Shown: piece by piece, positions 24,185 to 35,093 of the stretch
Layout: each line of letters opens with the position of its first letter
How positions within the stretch are numbered: the stretch's first letter is position 1
Assembly: GCF_900215325.1 (NCBI RefSeq)
Contig: NZ_OCMS01000002.1
Span: 310,001-374,000, forward strand
Origin: Fibrobacter sp. UWB16
Lineage (GTDB): Bacteria; Fibrobacterota; Fibrobacteria; Fibrobacterales; Fibrobacteraceae
Direction of reading: 5' to 3'
Length of the DNA: 64,000 nt
Made by a program: the position numbers and the translations under genes
The notes under the pieces: generated by a model
Seen by the model: the letters and a program-made list of their open reading frames with translations, nothing else
What the model was told of the DNA's origin: nothing
The model's database searches: none

Positions 24185-25579
24185 TTAATCTTTTCTTTGC
24201 TTAAAAGATGGCGTTTTTTGCACAAAATGCGGAATATCCGACGAATTTGAGCGCATGGGGCGTTCTTTCGGGCGCTGGATATTGCGGGAACGGTGTGCAA
24301 GGGCGGGGTTTTGGCCCAAAATGCCAACTCTATCCGGCACGAACAAGAAGAGAATTTCGAAAGTTCCGCGACCCGGTTCCATGTAGAGCGGGATGTTCTT
24401 GCGGAGCATGTAGCCTTCGTTACGGAAAGCCTTGATCGCTTTGGTGGCGGTTTCGAGGTTCCCGGTCTGCAAAAGAATGCGTTCGGGGCGCGATCCAGCA
24501 AGCGTCTGCACCATTTCGGAATTGATGGTGTCGTTCATGCCCAGGTTGAGGTAGAACGTCCAGCGGCCTTCGGCGTTATCGCTCTTCGAGAAGAATTTCG
24601 AGACGAAATTGGCGTCCAAATGGCTGCGGTGGAAGCGCATGTTCTGCGTGGCAAGGTTACGGATATTCAGCTTGGACGACTGCATGGCGGATTCGCGGCA
24701 ATCAAGCGCTTCGACCTGCTTGAAGAACGGGGCGAGCGATGCCGAAACGTAAGACGGACCGGAGCAGAATTCGAAGAAACGGTCTTCACGGTTCGGGTGG
24801 ATGGCGTCTTTGATGCGAACTGGTAGGTTAAGCCATGCATCCTTGATGCGCGGTGTCCAGTCGAGAACGTGCATGCTAAAGCCGGTCGAGGCAATCGGCA
24901 TAAAGCTGCTGCCGAAGGAGCACTTGGATTCGACCTTCATGCCCTGAGCATCGGCGGGATCAAACAGACGGTCCGGCAAGCATTGGATCTGGTGGCAGCT
25001 GATGACTTCGGGGCAGCTGCGTTCGATAAAGTCTACGAATGTCTTGTAGCCGTGTGCCGAAATTTTACCCTTGACGTTCACTTGTACGAGGAGCGCAAAG
25101 CGGCCGTCGCCTGTGGCGCGGAACCAGATTTGGCGCAAAGCCTTTTTGAAGATGCGCAAATGTTCCTTGTGGAGCTGTTCCAAGACGCGCTTCACGAGCT
25201 CGAGCGGCTTCATCTCACGGGACGGAGCGTCAATGACCAGGTTTTCCTGGGCGCCGTGGTATTCCTTGACGATTCTCCAGTCGGAATTCTCAGGAGTTGC
25301 ATCAGCGGTGAACCATGCTTGCAACTTTCCCGGAATGCGATCGTTTTCCATCCAAGCGGCTACTTGGGTCTTGATGTCGTCAAACGAAAGAATCTTGCGG
25401 ACAACAGGTTTTTCGACCTTTGCCTTCTTTTCGTTGAGTTCTTCGTCCTTGCGGACATCGGATTTTCTGGAAGCGTGGAATTTGCCTCCGGCGAGGGGTT
25501 TGCCGATTCTGTTGCCCATGGTGTTACGGGCAATGCTCCCTTCGGAGCGGCGTGAAAAACGATTGTTCTGTTTGTACAT
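24185..25579 (-). CDS. TrmA/RlmD-like methyltransferase fold, probable pseudoenzyme
   Basis: 464 residues. Residues 50-200 resemble the N-terminal part of RNA uracil-5-methyltransferases. Residues 260-320 carry the SAM-binding block FFEFCSGPSYVSASLAPFF, then VEALDCRESAMQSSKLNIRN. The C-terminal region follows the RlmD pattern (AIKAFRNEGYMLRKNIPLY, then TFEILFLF). The catalytic elements are missing: where D-P-P-R-x-G is expected the protein reads YLNLGMND, and where S-C-N-P is expected it reads LQTGN. Both ends are rich in Arg and Lys, suggesting RNA binding. It may bind RNA or SAM without methylating. It sits 21 bases behind the AEP/RecA gene. Confidence 0.65.
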   Translation of the reverse strand: MYKQNNRFSRRSEGSIARNTMGNRIGKPLAGGKFHASRKSDVRKDEELNEKKAKVEKPVVRKILSFDDIKTQVAAWMENDRIPGKLQAWFTADATPENSDWRIVKEYHGAQENLVIDAPSREMKPLELVKRVLEQLHKEHLRIFKKALRQIWFRATGDGRFALLVQVNVKGKISAHGYKTFVDFIERSCPEVISCHQIQCLPDRLFDPADAQGMKVESKCSFGSSFMPIASTGFSMHVLDWTPRIKDAWLNLPVRIKDAIHPNREDRFFEFCSGPSYVSASLAPFFKQVEALDCRESAMQSSKLNIRNLATQNMRFHRSHLDANFVSKFFSKSDNAEGRWTFYLNLGMNDTINSEMVQTLAGSRPERILLQTGNLETATKAIKAFRNEGYMLRKNIPLYMEPGRGTFEILFLFVPDRVGILGQNPALAHRSRNIQRPKERPMRSNSSDIPHFVQKTPSFKQRKD

Positions 25580-25600
25580 CTTTATAATCGTGTTGAATGT

Positions 25601-27385
25601 TTAAACTATAAATCTAGGATAAATCCAGGAGCATTCGCGGGCGAGAGTCTTCGGGAATTCACGGAACGAGCCTTTAATCTGGTAAGTGTTCAGGCTTCCT
25701 TCTACCGGCGTGAGCGAAATGACGCTGTCGGCGCGGGATTCGAGATAGGGGTATTCGCCTATGTTCGTGGAAGTCACGACGGCGCAACCCGTGAGGGCTA
25801 TAATTGAATCGACCATCTGCATCAAAATCTGATGCGGGGAGCCGCTGAGTCTTGAAGACTTCGGGTTGTGCAAAACGGCAGATATCGGGTCAATCACGAC
25901 GACCTTGTAATCGTGATTTTCGAGCTTCTTGGCGCCTTGAATGCGCTTTGCGATGAGCTGTGCGATTTCAAGCGGTGTAAGCGCTGTGCCGCGGAGGTTC
26001 AAGAAACCGAATTTGGGCGTGTTGGGTTGAAGATTGCGCTTTTCGCCAAGCAAAAAGAGACGGTTCAGGAACACGGACTTGGTGAGTTCCAAGTTGATGT
26101 ACAGAACGTCGTTTGCATTTGTCGTGTTGCCGAGCCAGTCTTCGCCGTGGCAAATGGAAAGCGCCATGTCCATGAGCGCAAGCGACTTTCCGCTTTTCGG
26201 CGGGGCTGTGAACAAGAAAAATTCACCAGCGCGGAGTACGTTCTCGATAATGGTAACGTCTTTTTTCGGGGCTTCTTCGCTATCGCTTGCGAGTTCCACG
26301 AGCGGCTTTCCGTCGAGCGAGTATTCCGCCCATTCGCGCCAATCCGTGAAGTTCTTGGCACCTTGTTCCAAAGCGATGAGGTACTGCTGCTTGCCGTTGC
26401 GGAGCACGCCTGGCATGCGGACCATCTGGTTCGGGTTGCGGTTGCCGTCATCGACTTTAAAGCCTTGCGATTCAAGCGTCTGGAAAAGGAAGTCTACGCG
26501 TTCCTTGTATTCTTCCTGGTCATGCGCTTCAATCTTGATCCAAGCCTGCACGGAGTTTGCGCCCGTGTTCACAAGGGCGGCGCAGGGGAGGTTCAATGCT
26601 TTGTAGTAAGCGAGCTGTTTGGCGAGCGTCATCTTCGGGTTGTCTACGACAACGTAACGATAATGCCAACTTTCGTCGGTGGCATCGGCTCCGCCTTTCA
26701 CAGCGTTAATTGTGAGGAGCGCTCCGTCCGGACCGTCGAGTTGCTTCATGATTTTCTTGAGCGCTTCGTCTTGCGCGATAATCTTCGAGACGATTTCGCG
26801 AGAACCCGATGGCGTGTTCGAAATCTTGAATTCAACTGTTTCGTCGGGCTTGAACGTTGCCGCCAGGAGCTTTGCAAAGTCTTTGCGCCAGTCTGGAGCG
26901 GGCCATGGAATCGAGAGCGCTTCGGGGTCGATCTTGAAGTTCTGCAACAGCTCAAGAGACTGGTTGTCGAGACCGAGCGCAATCATCTGCTGCATCATCG
27001 TTGCCGAAAGTGGCGAGATGACGGTTGGGCCCATGGCTGCGTAGCCCGGAGCCATTCCGGGAGCCATGCCAGGTTGTGCTTGGGCTGACTGAGCTTGCGG
27101 CGCTTGTGTAGGCTGCGGAGCGGCTTGTGCGGCCGCTTTTTGTTCGACTTCGCGTTCGGTACGGCGCTTTTCTTCGGAGAAGGCGTTGCGCAAAATCTTC
27201 TCGACATCGTCTGCCGAGAGCCCCTCGTCGCGAGCCTTGCCGCCGAGCTGGAATGTGGCGTCCATGAACGTCCAGCCTTCGTCAAGCGCGGCAACGCCGG
27301 CTTGGAACAAAGCCTTCTTTAGTTCATTCTGGTCGGCGAATTTGCTCTTTACGAAGTCGTTAAGAATTTTCTTTCCGTTTTCCAT
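25601..27385 (-). CDS. AEP-type primase / RecA-like ATPase fusion (RepA-like)
   Basis: About 594 residues from ATG 27385, which has GGAGGTG directly upstream; the four extra codons to TTG 27397 would overlap that site. Residues 1-85 are helical, then a Gln/Ala/Pro-rich linker (85-135). Residues 175-350 resemble the RepB-type archaeo-eukaryotic primase fold: YRYVVVDNPKM (acidic motif, second Asp absent), NTGANSVQAWIKI, and NRNPNQMVRMPGVLRNGKQ, the family's third motif. Residues 365-590 are an AAA_25/RepA-like ATPase with Walker A TAPPKSGKS and Walker B VVVIDPIS. This fusion is typical of plasmid or phage replication proteins, but here it lies 41 bases behind thiC with no other mobile genes. 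Confidence 0.75.
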   Translation of the reverse strand: MENGKKILNDFVKSKFADQNELKKALFQAGVAALDEGWTFMDATFQLGGKARDEGLSADDVEKILRNAFSEEKRRTEREVEQKAAAQAAPQPTQAPQAQSAQAQPGMAPGMAPGYAAMGPTVISPLSATMMQQMIALGLDNQSLELLQNFKIDPEALSIPWPAPDWRKDFAKLLAATFKPDETVEFKISNTPSGSREIVSKIIAQDEALKKIMKQLDGPDGALLTINAVKGGADATDESWHYRYVVVDNPKMTLAKQLAYYKALNLPCAALVNTGANSVQAWIKIEAHDQEEYKERVDFLFQTLESQGFKVDDGNRNPNQMVRMPGVLRNGKQQYLIALEQGAKNFTDWREWAEYSLDGKPLVELASDSEEAPKKDVTIIENVLRAGEFFLFTAPPKSGKSLALMDMALSICHGEDWLGNTTNANDVLYINLELTKSVFLNRLFLLGEKRNLQPNTPKFGFLNLRGTALTPLEIAQLIAKRIQGAKKLENHDYKVVVIDPISAVLHNPKSSRLSGSPHQILMQMVDSIIALTGCAVVTSTNIGEYPYLESRADSVISLTPVEGSLNTYQIKGSFREFPKTLARECSWIYPRFIV

Positions 27386-27426
27386 GGACACCTCCAATTC
27401 TCTCGAATGGTTTGGCTAGTTTCAGT

Positions 27427-29123
<1,697 letters not shown>

Positions 29124-29151
29124 ATAATATAGATATATAGTCGCCGGCATA

Positions 29152-29180
29152 AAAAAAGCACCTCGACTGAGGTGCCTATT
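29152..29180 (-). terminator. Intrinsic terminator of the beta-helix gene
   Basis: On the minus strand GGCACCTC and GAGGTGC form a stem around AGTC, followed by seven T residues. It separates the beta-helix gene from the thiC riboswitch. Confidence 0.88.
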
Positions 29181-29196
29181 TTGCAAGTTTTGGGGA

Positions 29197-30495
29197 TTAC
29201 TTTTGCTTTTGAGCGCCGTAACCTTCCATCAGTCCAAAGAGGTTTAGTGCTTCTTCCATCGGGTACTTGTTCATGAACATAGATACCTTAGACTTGATGG
29301 AACCCTGTTTGTTGAGGCCCATGGCGGCTCTGAAAAGGTTTGCCGGGGAATTTTCGTTATACGAAGCCTGTTCTGTGTAAGTGGCGTTTAAGAAGCCTTC
29401 CAGATAAGCCTGGTTGATTTTTCCCTTGAAAATGCTAGGATCGCTAATGGAGATGTTTCCATTGAGGCTTTGGATGCTCGGTGCGTCTTCCAAGTCTTCG
29501 AATGCGCCGTCGGCAACGTTAAGCCAAAGAATGTTCGGGCTCACGGTAACAGTGACGTCACCCTTCTTGTTCAAGATGAAGGCGTTCTTGTCGAGATAGA
29601 CCTTCTTTGATTTGGGGTCACCCTTGGTGTTGTCGAATCCGGCCATCATATTGAGGGCCAAAATGTTGTTGTGAACTCGGGTAATGCAGTTCGTGTTGGC
29701 TCGAACACCGTAACCCATGTCTTCGAACAGCTTGGTGCGTGTCCAGGTGAACATCACGGTATTATAGGCAAATTCATAATCGACGGCGTCGACTTTATTT
29801 TGCTTGGCTTGCACGTTTGCACCAACAATTCTATTGGCAATAAAAATGTTGTTCAAAACCTTGACCTTGCCTGCGACATGGTTTAAGTTCAATGCGATAT
29901 TACCGGCATTTACAAAGACGCAGTTCTGGATGGTAAGGTCGCCTTCAGAGTTTTCACCGTAGAGGCTGTAGTTGTTAAGGGAAGGGAAGGTGGTGTTTCC
30001 CTTGGATGGCGGTTCAAGCCACATACCTGTTTCGACGCCTTCTGGCTTACCTTCAACCGGGTGGTAACTGTTGGCTTCGCCTTGGTCAAAAATGAATCCA
30101 TCGATGACGACCTTCGAATTGGCACCCTTATAATTGAGGTGCAGAATACCTTGGCCCTTGGTGCCGTTCATTTCGTTGGTGGGCTGGAATAAGGTCTTGT
30201 TTTTAACGACATCGCGACTGGAAAAATCGTTCGAGTAGCCACCTATGATGGATACTGGCTTGTCGAGCTTGATCCACCCCTGTTTCATCTGACCGTTGTA
30301 ATTACCGGCTGCCACGCGGATGACATCTCCGTCAGAAGCGAGTTCTATGGCTTTCCAGATGTTTTTGAGCGGGGCGGATGTTGATTTTCCCTCGTTCTTG
30401 TTTTTGCCGTTAGGGCTTACGTACCAGTCTGTTGCGAACGATTGACCTACGAAACAAAACGCTGCGGCTGCAGCTAAAATTTTAATGGATTTCAT
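29197..30495 (-). CDS. Secreted right-handed beta-helix protein
   Basis: 432 residues with a signal peptide (AAAAAFCFVGQSFA). TDWYVSPNGKNKNEG, followed by GDVIRVAAGNYNG, is the DUF1565-type entry of a parallel beta-helix, and the middle contains repeated short strands (GDLTIQNCVFVNAGNIALNL, GKVKVLNNIFIANRIVG). Such folds occur in pectate lyases, polysaccharide-binding proteins and surface adhesins. No catalytic aspartate cluster of a lyase is evident, so I do not assign an enzyme activity. The C-terminus is a helical segment without a recognised sorting signal. Secretion or surface location fits a polysaccharide-degrading organism. Confidence 0.78.
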   Translation of the reverse strand: MKSIKILAAAAAFCFVGQSFATDWYVSPNGKNKNEGKSTSAPLKNIWKAIELASDGDVIRVAAGNYNGQMKQGWIKLDKPVSIIGGYSNDFSSRDVVKNKTLFQPTNEMNGTKGQGILHLNYKGANSKVVIDGFIFDQGEANSYHPVEGKPEGVETGMWLEPPSKGNTTFPSLNNYSLYGENSEGDLTIQNCVFVNAGNIALNLNHVAGKVKVLNNIFIANRIVGANVQAKQNKVDAVDYEFAYNTVMFTWTRTKLFEDMGYGVRANTNCITRVHNNILALNMMAGFDNTKGDPKSKKVYLDKNAFILNKKGDVTVTVSPNILWLNVADGAFEDLEDAPSIQSLNGNISISDPSIFKGKINQAYLEGFLNATYTEQASYNENSPANLFRAAMGLNKQGSIKSKVSMFMNKYPMEEALNLFGLMEGYGAQKQK

Positions 30496-30633
30496 TTTTT
30501 CTCCTTGATAGGTGTTCGAAATATAGTAATGAATCTTAAAAATGGAGTATCATATGGGTTTTGTAGCTTGAATTTGCAAAATAATATTTAGATTATTTAA
30601 GCTATTTTTTAAAAGAATGCAAAGGAGATTTTT

Positions 30634-30807
30634 ATGTCGGAAAAAGTGATGAACAACCAGAGGGCTATTTATGCGCTTTCTGACTTGAGAATGTATGCTA
30701 GTTCGCATTCTTTGGATGCGATTGATTATGCAATTGAAGTCCTGCAAAAATTGGAAAATGCAGGGATAAAAAATCCGCTTGAATCCTTAAAACCTGAGGA
30801 AAAGTAA
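30634..30807 (+). CDS. Small protein of 57 residues coupled to the NhaC antiporter gene
   Basis: ATG 30634 is preceded by AAAGGAGA at ideal distance. The frame runs to TAA 30805-30807 and encodes a soluble, helical, mildly acidic protein (MSEKVMNNQRAIYALSDL, a middle YASSHSLDAIDYAIEVLQ, and tail LKPEEK). The antiporter ATG begins three bases after the stop, so the two are almost certainly co-translated. No family is recognised. A regulatory or assembly role for the transporter is inference only. Confidence 0.75.
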   Translation: MSEKVMNNQRAIYALSDLRMYASSHSLDAIDYAIEVLQKLENAGIKNPLESLKPEEK

Positions 30808-30810
30808 TTT

Positions 30811-32331
30811 ATGGAACAGGCCACAAATACAATAATGGCTTATGGAACCTTCTGGGCTCTTGTGCCGGCTCTTGTCGCAATTATTCTTGCCCTTGTGAGT
30901 AAAGAAGTTTACTCGTCGCTTTTTTTAGGCATCATTGTCGGTGGACTTCTTCTTTGTCAGGGGACTGGTTCGGGATTTTTTGATGCCATTTTCAAAAACG
31001 GCTTGATTGCAAAGGTCGCAGACCCTTATAACGTGGGCATTCTCGTGTTCCTTGTTATGTTGGGTGCTATGGTCGCGCTCATGAACAGAGCCGGTGGTTC
31101 TGCCGCTTTTGGCAACTGGGCCAAAACGCATATCAAGTCAAAGGTCGGTGCGCAGATTGCGACGATTTGCTTTGGTATCTTGATTTTTATTGATGACTAT
31201 TTCAATTGCCTTACGGTCGGTAGCGTGATGCGTCCGGTGACGGACCGCTTCAAGGTGAGTCACGAAAAACTTGCATACCTGATTGACTCTACCGCAGCTC
31301 CGATTTGCATTATTGCACCGATTAGCTCCTGGGCTGCTGCTGTTTCGGGATTCGTGGAAGGCGAGGATGGCCTCACGCTCTTTATCAAGGCGATTCCGTT
31401 TAATTTTTATGCTCTCTTGACGATTCTTACGTTGTTCTTGGTTGTCATCTGGAATGTGAATATTGGTCCGATGAAAAAGCATGAACAGCATACAAGCGCA
31501 GTTGGCCTTGGTCCTGAAGAATTGACTGTAATGGAAACCAAAGGTAAGGTTTTGGATCTTGTCATGCCGATTGCATCGTTGATTGTATTCTGCGTGCTTG
31601 GCATGATTTATACGGGCGGTTATTTTGCGTCGGGCGATGCGGCAAAGGGCTTTGTCGATGCGTTTGCATCTAGCGATGCGTCTGTCGGTCTTGCGATTGG
31701 TTCGTTTGGCGCGTTCATCTTTACCGTTTGTTTTTACATGAGTCGCCGCGTGTTGCGTTTCAGCCATAGCATGGCTTGCTTGCCGGATGGCTTTAAGGCT
31801 ATGGTTCCTGCAATTTTGATTCTTGCTTTGGCATGGACGCTTAAGGGCACGACGGATGCTCTTGGCGCAAAGGAATTTGTAGCAGGCCTTGTGAAGGGCG
31901 GTGCAGCTGGATTCATGAACTTTATGCCGGCGATTATCTTTGTGATTGCTGCGTTCCTTGCTTTTGCAACGGGAACATCCTGGGGCACGTTCGGCATCCT
32001 CATCCCGATTGTCGTCGCGGCGTTTGGCGGTGTGGATTACAGCCTCATGGTCATCTCGATTTCGGCTTGCATGGCGGGTGCCGTTTGCGGAGACCACAGC
32101 TCTCCGATTTCGGATACGACGATTATGGCAAGTGCGGGTGCAGAATGCAATCACGTGAATCACGTCAATACGCAAATCCCGTATGTGCTTATTGTGGCTG
32201 CGATTTCATTTGTCACCTACATTATCGCAGGCTTCACTCGTAGCGCAGTACTTTCGCTCTTGTTCGGCTTTGTACTGACCTTCGGTACGCTCGTGATGAT
32301 TAAAAAGCGTGCCAAGAAAAAAGGCGAGTAA
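30811..32331 (+). CDS. Na+/H+ antiporter, NhaC family
   Basis: 506 residues with about 11-12 membrane helices. Family marks include FIDDYFNCLTVGSVMRP, STAAPICIIAPISSWAA, TGTSWGTFGI and AGAVCGDHSSPISDTTIMAS. NhaC-type carriers exchange sodium for protons, and the branch with GDHSSPISDTT also includes proteins annotated as malate/lactate or arginine-linked antiporters, so the substrate is not certain. It sits in the inner membrane. The 57-codon gene directly upstream shares its transcript. A hairpin repeat after the stop separates it from the convergent transporter gene. Confidence 0.88.
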   Translation: MEQATNTIMAYGTFWALVPALVAIILALVSKEVYSSLFLGIIVGGLLLCQGTGSGFFDAIFKNGLIAKVADPYNVGILVFLVMLGAMVALMNRAGGSAAFGNWAKTHIKSKVGAQIATICFGILIFIDDYFNCLTVGSVMRPVTDRFKVSHEKLAYLIDSTAAPICIIAPISSWAAAVSGFVEGEDGLTLFIKAIPFNFYALLTILTLFLVVIWNVNIGPMKKHEQHTSAVGLGPEELTVMETKGKVLDLVMPIASLIVFCVLGMIYTGGYFASGDAAKGFVDAFASSDASVGLAIGSFGAFIFTVCFYMSRRVLRFSHSMACLPDGFKAMVPAILILALAWTLKGTTDALGAKEFVAGLVKGGAAGFMNFMPAIIFVIAAFLAFATGTSWGTFGILIPIVVAAFGGVDYSLMVISISACMAGAVCGDHSSPISDTTIMASAGAECNHVNHVNTQIPYVLIVAAISFVTYIIAGFTRSAVLSLLFGFVLTFGTLVMIKKRAKKKGE

Positions 32332-32337
32332 TTTGTC

Positions 32338-32362
32338 ATTCCCGCCACTGAGCGGGAATCTC
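32338..32362. terminator. Hairpin repeat between convergent genes
   Basis: ATTCCCGC and GCGGGAAT form a perfect eight-pair stem around CACTGA. The same element with small changes (GTCATGCCCGCCACCGAG) lies at 58102-58129, so this is also a dispersed repeat. It lies between two converging genes and may terminate both. Confidence 0.6.
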
Positions 32363-32385
32363 CCTCTGGTTGTTTAAGTATGCTT

Positions 32386-33300
32386 CTATCGGCGTCTGAT
32401 TTTGACTTGCGCAAGGATGACGGCGGTAAACATTAGCACGCAACCGATTGCTTCTTGAAGGGTGAATCGCTCGCCGAGCATTACCCATCCAGAAATCACG
32501 GAAAATACAGATTCAAGGCTCATCAATAGCGATGCTATGGTGGGCCTTAATTTATTTTGCGCAACAATTTGCAACGTGAAAGCTACACCGCTCGAAAGGA
32601 TGGCGGCGTATAAAAGTGGAATCCATGGCTTGAAATGCGAATAGACGTCTATCACCGTGCCAAACCCCGCAAAATTTCCTTTCAAGTCCACGAAAAACAT
32701 CGGGAAAATGGAAAGCGATGCCACCACTAGAAACTGTATTGCCGAAAGTCTCACATTGTCCATGTAAGGGCCGTACTTCCCGACGATGAGAATGTGTGCT
32801 GCAAAGGCGAGCGCGCAAAGCAACAGAATAATATCAGATGGCTGGATGGTAAAATCTTCTTTGATGCAGAGCAGGTAAAGCCCTTCAAGCGTGATGGCTA
32901 CGCAGAGCCAAATTTTCGGGGAAATCTTCTTGCCAAAAAATGTGCTTAGAATCGGTACGAAAATGATGTAGCACGCGGTCAGGAACCCAGCCTTCCCGGC
33001 GGAACATCCGAGAAAAAGCCCTGTCTGTTGCAAGTTCATTGCAAAGAAAAGCGTAAGCCCGCAAAAAAGTCCTGCTTTCCAGAGAGTCTTGTTTTCTTCT
33101 TTTGTTTTCGGCTTTCTAGGACTTTTGTTGAATTTGTCCAATACCTTCGCCAGTCCGAAAAGGACACCTGTGGCAATGAAATTTCGCATGCACACGAAAG
33201 CGAACGGGCCGACGTCGTTCCCTTCGATTTGGGCGACAAATGTGGAACCCCATAGAAATGCCGCCAGTACCATTAAAAAACTATATCCAATATTTGCCAT
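32386..33300 (-). CDS. DMT-superfamily transporter (EamA domains)
   Basis: 304 residues with about ten hydrophobic helices in two EamA halves. AAFLWGSTFVAQ and FAFVCMRNFIATGVLFGL open the first half; SSGVAFTLQIVAQNKLRPT and LESVFSVISGWVMLGE mark the second. These are inner-membrane exporters or importers of metabolites such as amino acids; the substrate cannot be read from sequence. It is divergent from glnS with a 62-base shared promoter region. Confidence 0.85.
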   Translation of the reverse strand: MANIGYSFLMVLAAFLWGSTFVAQIEGNDVGPFAFVCMRNFIATGVLFGLAKVLDKFNKSPRKPKTKEENKTLWKAGLFCGLTLFFAMNLQQTGLFLGCSAGKAGFLTACYIIFVPILSTFFGKKISPKIWLCVAITLEGLYLLCIKEDFTIQPSDIILLLCALAFAAHILIVGKYGPYMDNVRLSAIQFLVVASLSIFPMFFVDLKGNFAGFGTVIDVYSHFKPWIPLLYAAILSSGVAFTLQIVAQNKLRPTIASLLMSLESVFSVISGWVMLGERFTLQEAIGCVLMFTAVILAQVKIRRR

Positions 33301-33362
33301 CTCGGGTGAGAAAGTTAGAAATTCTTATATTTGGATTGAAAAAATTTTAAAAGGACCCTGTT

Positions 33363-35030
33363 ATGGAAATCCCCGAATCTTCGAATTTTATTCAGGACAT
33401 TATCGTTAACGACCTCCAAACCGGCAAGCGCGATCACGTGCTGACGCGTTTCCCGCCCGAACCGAACGGCTATATTCACATTGGCCACGCCAAGTCCATC
33501 TGCTTGAACTTCGGCACTGCTAAAAAGTTCGGCGGCTTTACGAACCTCCGCTTCGACGACACGAACCCGACCAAGGAAGATGTGGAATATGTCGATTCCA
33601 TCCGCGAAGACGTGAAGTGGCTCGGCTTTGAATGGAAAGAAGAATTTTTCGCAAGCGACTACTACGACCAGATTTACGCCTTTGCCGAAAAGATGATTGA
33701 AATGGGCAAGGCTTACGTCGAAGATTTGACTCGCGACGAAATGCAGGAATACCGCGGCAACGATGCTGGCAAGCCCTCCCGCCCGAGCCCCTACCGCGAC
33801 CGCAGCGTCGAAGAAAACATGAAGCTCTTCCACGAAATGCGCGACGGCAAGTACGCCGACGGTGAAAAGTGCCTCCGTGCCAAGGTCGACCTCGCTAGCC
33901 CGAACATGAACATGCGCGATCCGGTCATCTACCGCATCAAGCATTGCACGCACCATCGCACTGGCGACAAGTGGTGCATCTACCCGATGTACGACTTTGC
34001 CCACCCGATCAGCGACTGGATCGAAGGCATTACGCACTCCATCTGCACGCTCGAGTTCGAAGCCCACCGTCCGCTTTATGACTGGTTCCTCATTGAACTT
34101 GGTTTGCAGAACCGTCCGCAGCAGATTGAATTTGCCCGCTTGAATCTCACGTACACGATGATGAGTAAGAGGAAGCTCCTCGAACTTGTGCAGACAAACG
34201 CTGTGCTTGGCTGGAATGACCCGCGTATGCCGACCGTTTGCGGTTTCCGCCGCCGTGGCTTTACCCCGAGCTCCATCCGCGAGTTCTGCAGCCGCATCGG
34301 TGTTTCCAAGGCCGACTCCATGGTCGACGTGAACCTCCTTTACTTCTGCATCCGCGAAGAATTGAACCAGACTGCTAACCGCGTGATGGCCGTGATTGAT
34401 CCGGTCAAGCTCGTGATTGACAACTGGGAAGCAGGCAAGGTCGAAATGATCGAAGTCGAGAACAATCCGAACGACCCGAACGCAGGAACCCGCAAGGTGC
34501 CGTTCAGCGGTGAACTCTACATCGAAGCCGACGACTTTATGGAAGAACCGCCGAAGAAGTACTTCCGCTTGAAGCCGGAAGGCGAAGTCCGCCTCAAGGG
34601 CGCTTACTTTGTCACTTGCAAGAGCGTCGAAAAGGATGATGACGGTAAAGTCAAGGTGATCCACTGCGTCTATGACCCGCTTAGCAAGGGTGGCGAATCT
34701 CCGGATGGCCGCAAGGTCAAGGGCACGATCCACTGGGTTTCTGCAGCACACGCTGTGGATGCCGAAGTGCGCCTCATTGATAACTTGTTCACGCTCGAAG
34801 ATCCTGCTCAGGTCCCGGAAGGCGAAGACTGGCACGATTACCTGAACCCGAACTCCATGGTCGTTAAGCAGGCCAAGGTGGAACCCGCTCTCGCCGATGC
34901 CAAGCTCGAAGACCGCTTCCAGTTCATGCGTCAGGGCTACTTCTGCCTCGATAGCGAAGACTCCAAGCCGGGTCACCTCGTGTTCAACCGTACTGTTGGC
35001 TTGAAGGATTCTTTCAACCCGACAAAGTAA
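33363..35030 (+). CDS. glnS: Glutaminyl-tRNA synthetase
   Basis: 555 residues, the normal length for bacterial GlnRS. Class I signatures are present: [16 protein letters not shown] (HIGH motif, near residue 35) and TYMMSKRKL (KMSKS equivalent, near residue 265), with NLRFDDTNP following the HIGH region as in GlnRS. The C-terminal anticodon-binding beta barrels are present. It charges tRNA-Gln directly, so this organism need not rely on GatCAB for glutamine. The start has AAAAGGA upstream, and a good terminator follows. Confidence 0.97.
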   Translation: MEIPESSNFIQDIIVNDLQTGKRDHVLTRFPPEPNGYIHIGHAKSICLNFGTAKKFGGFTNLRFDDTNPTKEDVEYVDSIREDVKWLGFEWKEEFFASDYYDQIYAFAEKMIEMGKAYVEDLTRDEMQEYRGNDAGKPSRPSPYRDRSVEENMKLFHEMRDGKYADGEKCLRAKVDLASPNMNMRDPVIYRIKHCTHHRTGDKWCIYPMYDFAHPISDWIEGITHSICTLEFEAHRPLYDWFLIELGLQNRPQQIEFARLNLTYTMMSKRKLLELVQTNAVLGWNDPRMPTVCGFRRRGFTPSSIREFCSRIGVSKADSMVDVNLLYFCIREELNQTANRVMAVIDPVKLVIDNWEAGKVEMIEVENNPNDPNAGTRKVPFSGELYIEADDFMEEPPKKYFRLKPEGEVRLKGAYFVTCKSVEKDDDGKVKVIHCVYDPLSKGGESPDGRKVKGTIHWVSAAHAVDAEVRLIDNLFTLEDPAQVPEGEDWHDYLNPNSMVVKQAKVEPALADAKLEDRFQFMRQGYFCLDSEDSKPGHLVFNRTVGLKDSFNPTK

Positions 35031-35065
35031 TATTCGTTCGGTTCTAATCCGAATCTGATTTAAAA

Positions 35066-35093
35066 GCCCCGGCTATCGAGCCGGGGCGTTTTG
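35066..35093 (+). terminator. Intrinsic terminator after glnS
   Basis: GCCCCGGCT and AGCCGGGGC pair around ATCG, followed by GTTTTG. It lies between glnS and the convergent phosphatase gene. Confidence 0.85.

Noticed and set aside
25601-27385. Evidence of an integrated plasmid or prophage
   Set aside because: Apart from the RepA-like protein there is no integrase, att repeat, structural phage gene or partition gene nearby.
29197-30495. Pectate lyase
   Set aside because: The beta-helix fold is plausible, but no lyase active-site cluster could be seen.
30550-30747. 65-codon minus-strand frame upstream of the antiporter
   Set aside because: It is antisense to the 57-codon gene, which has a much better ribosome site and coupling to the antiporter.
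33315-34976. 553-codon frame antisense to glnS
   Set aside because: glnS is unambiguous on the plus strand; the opposite frame has no recognisable domains.
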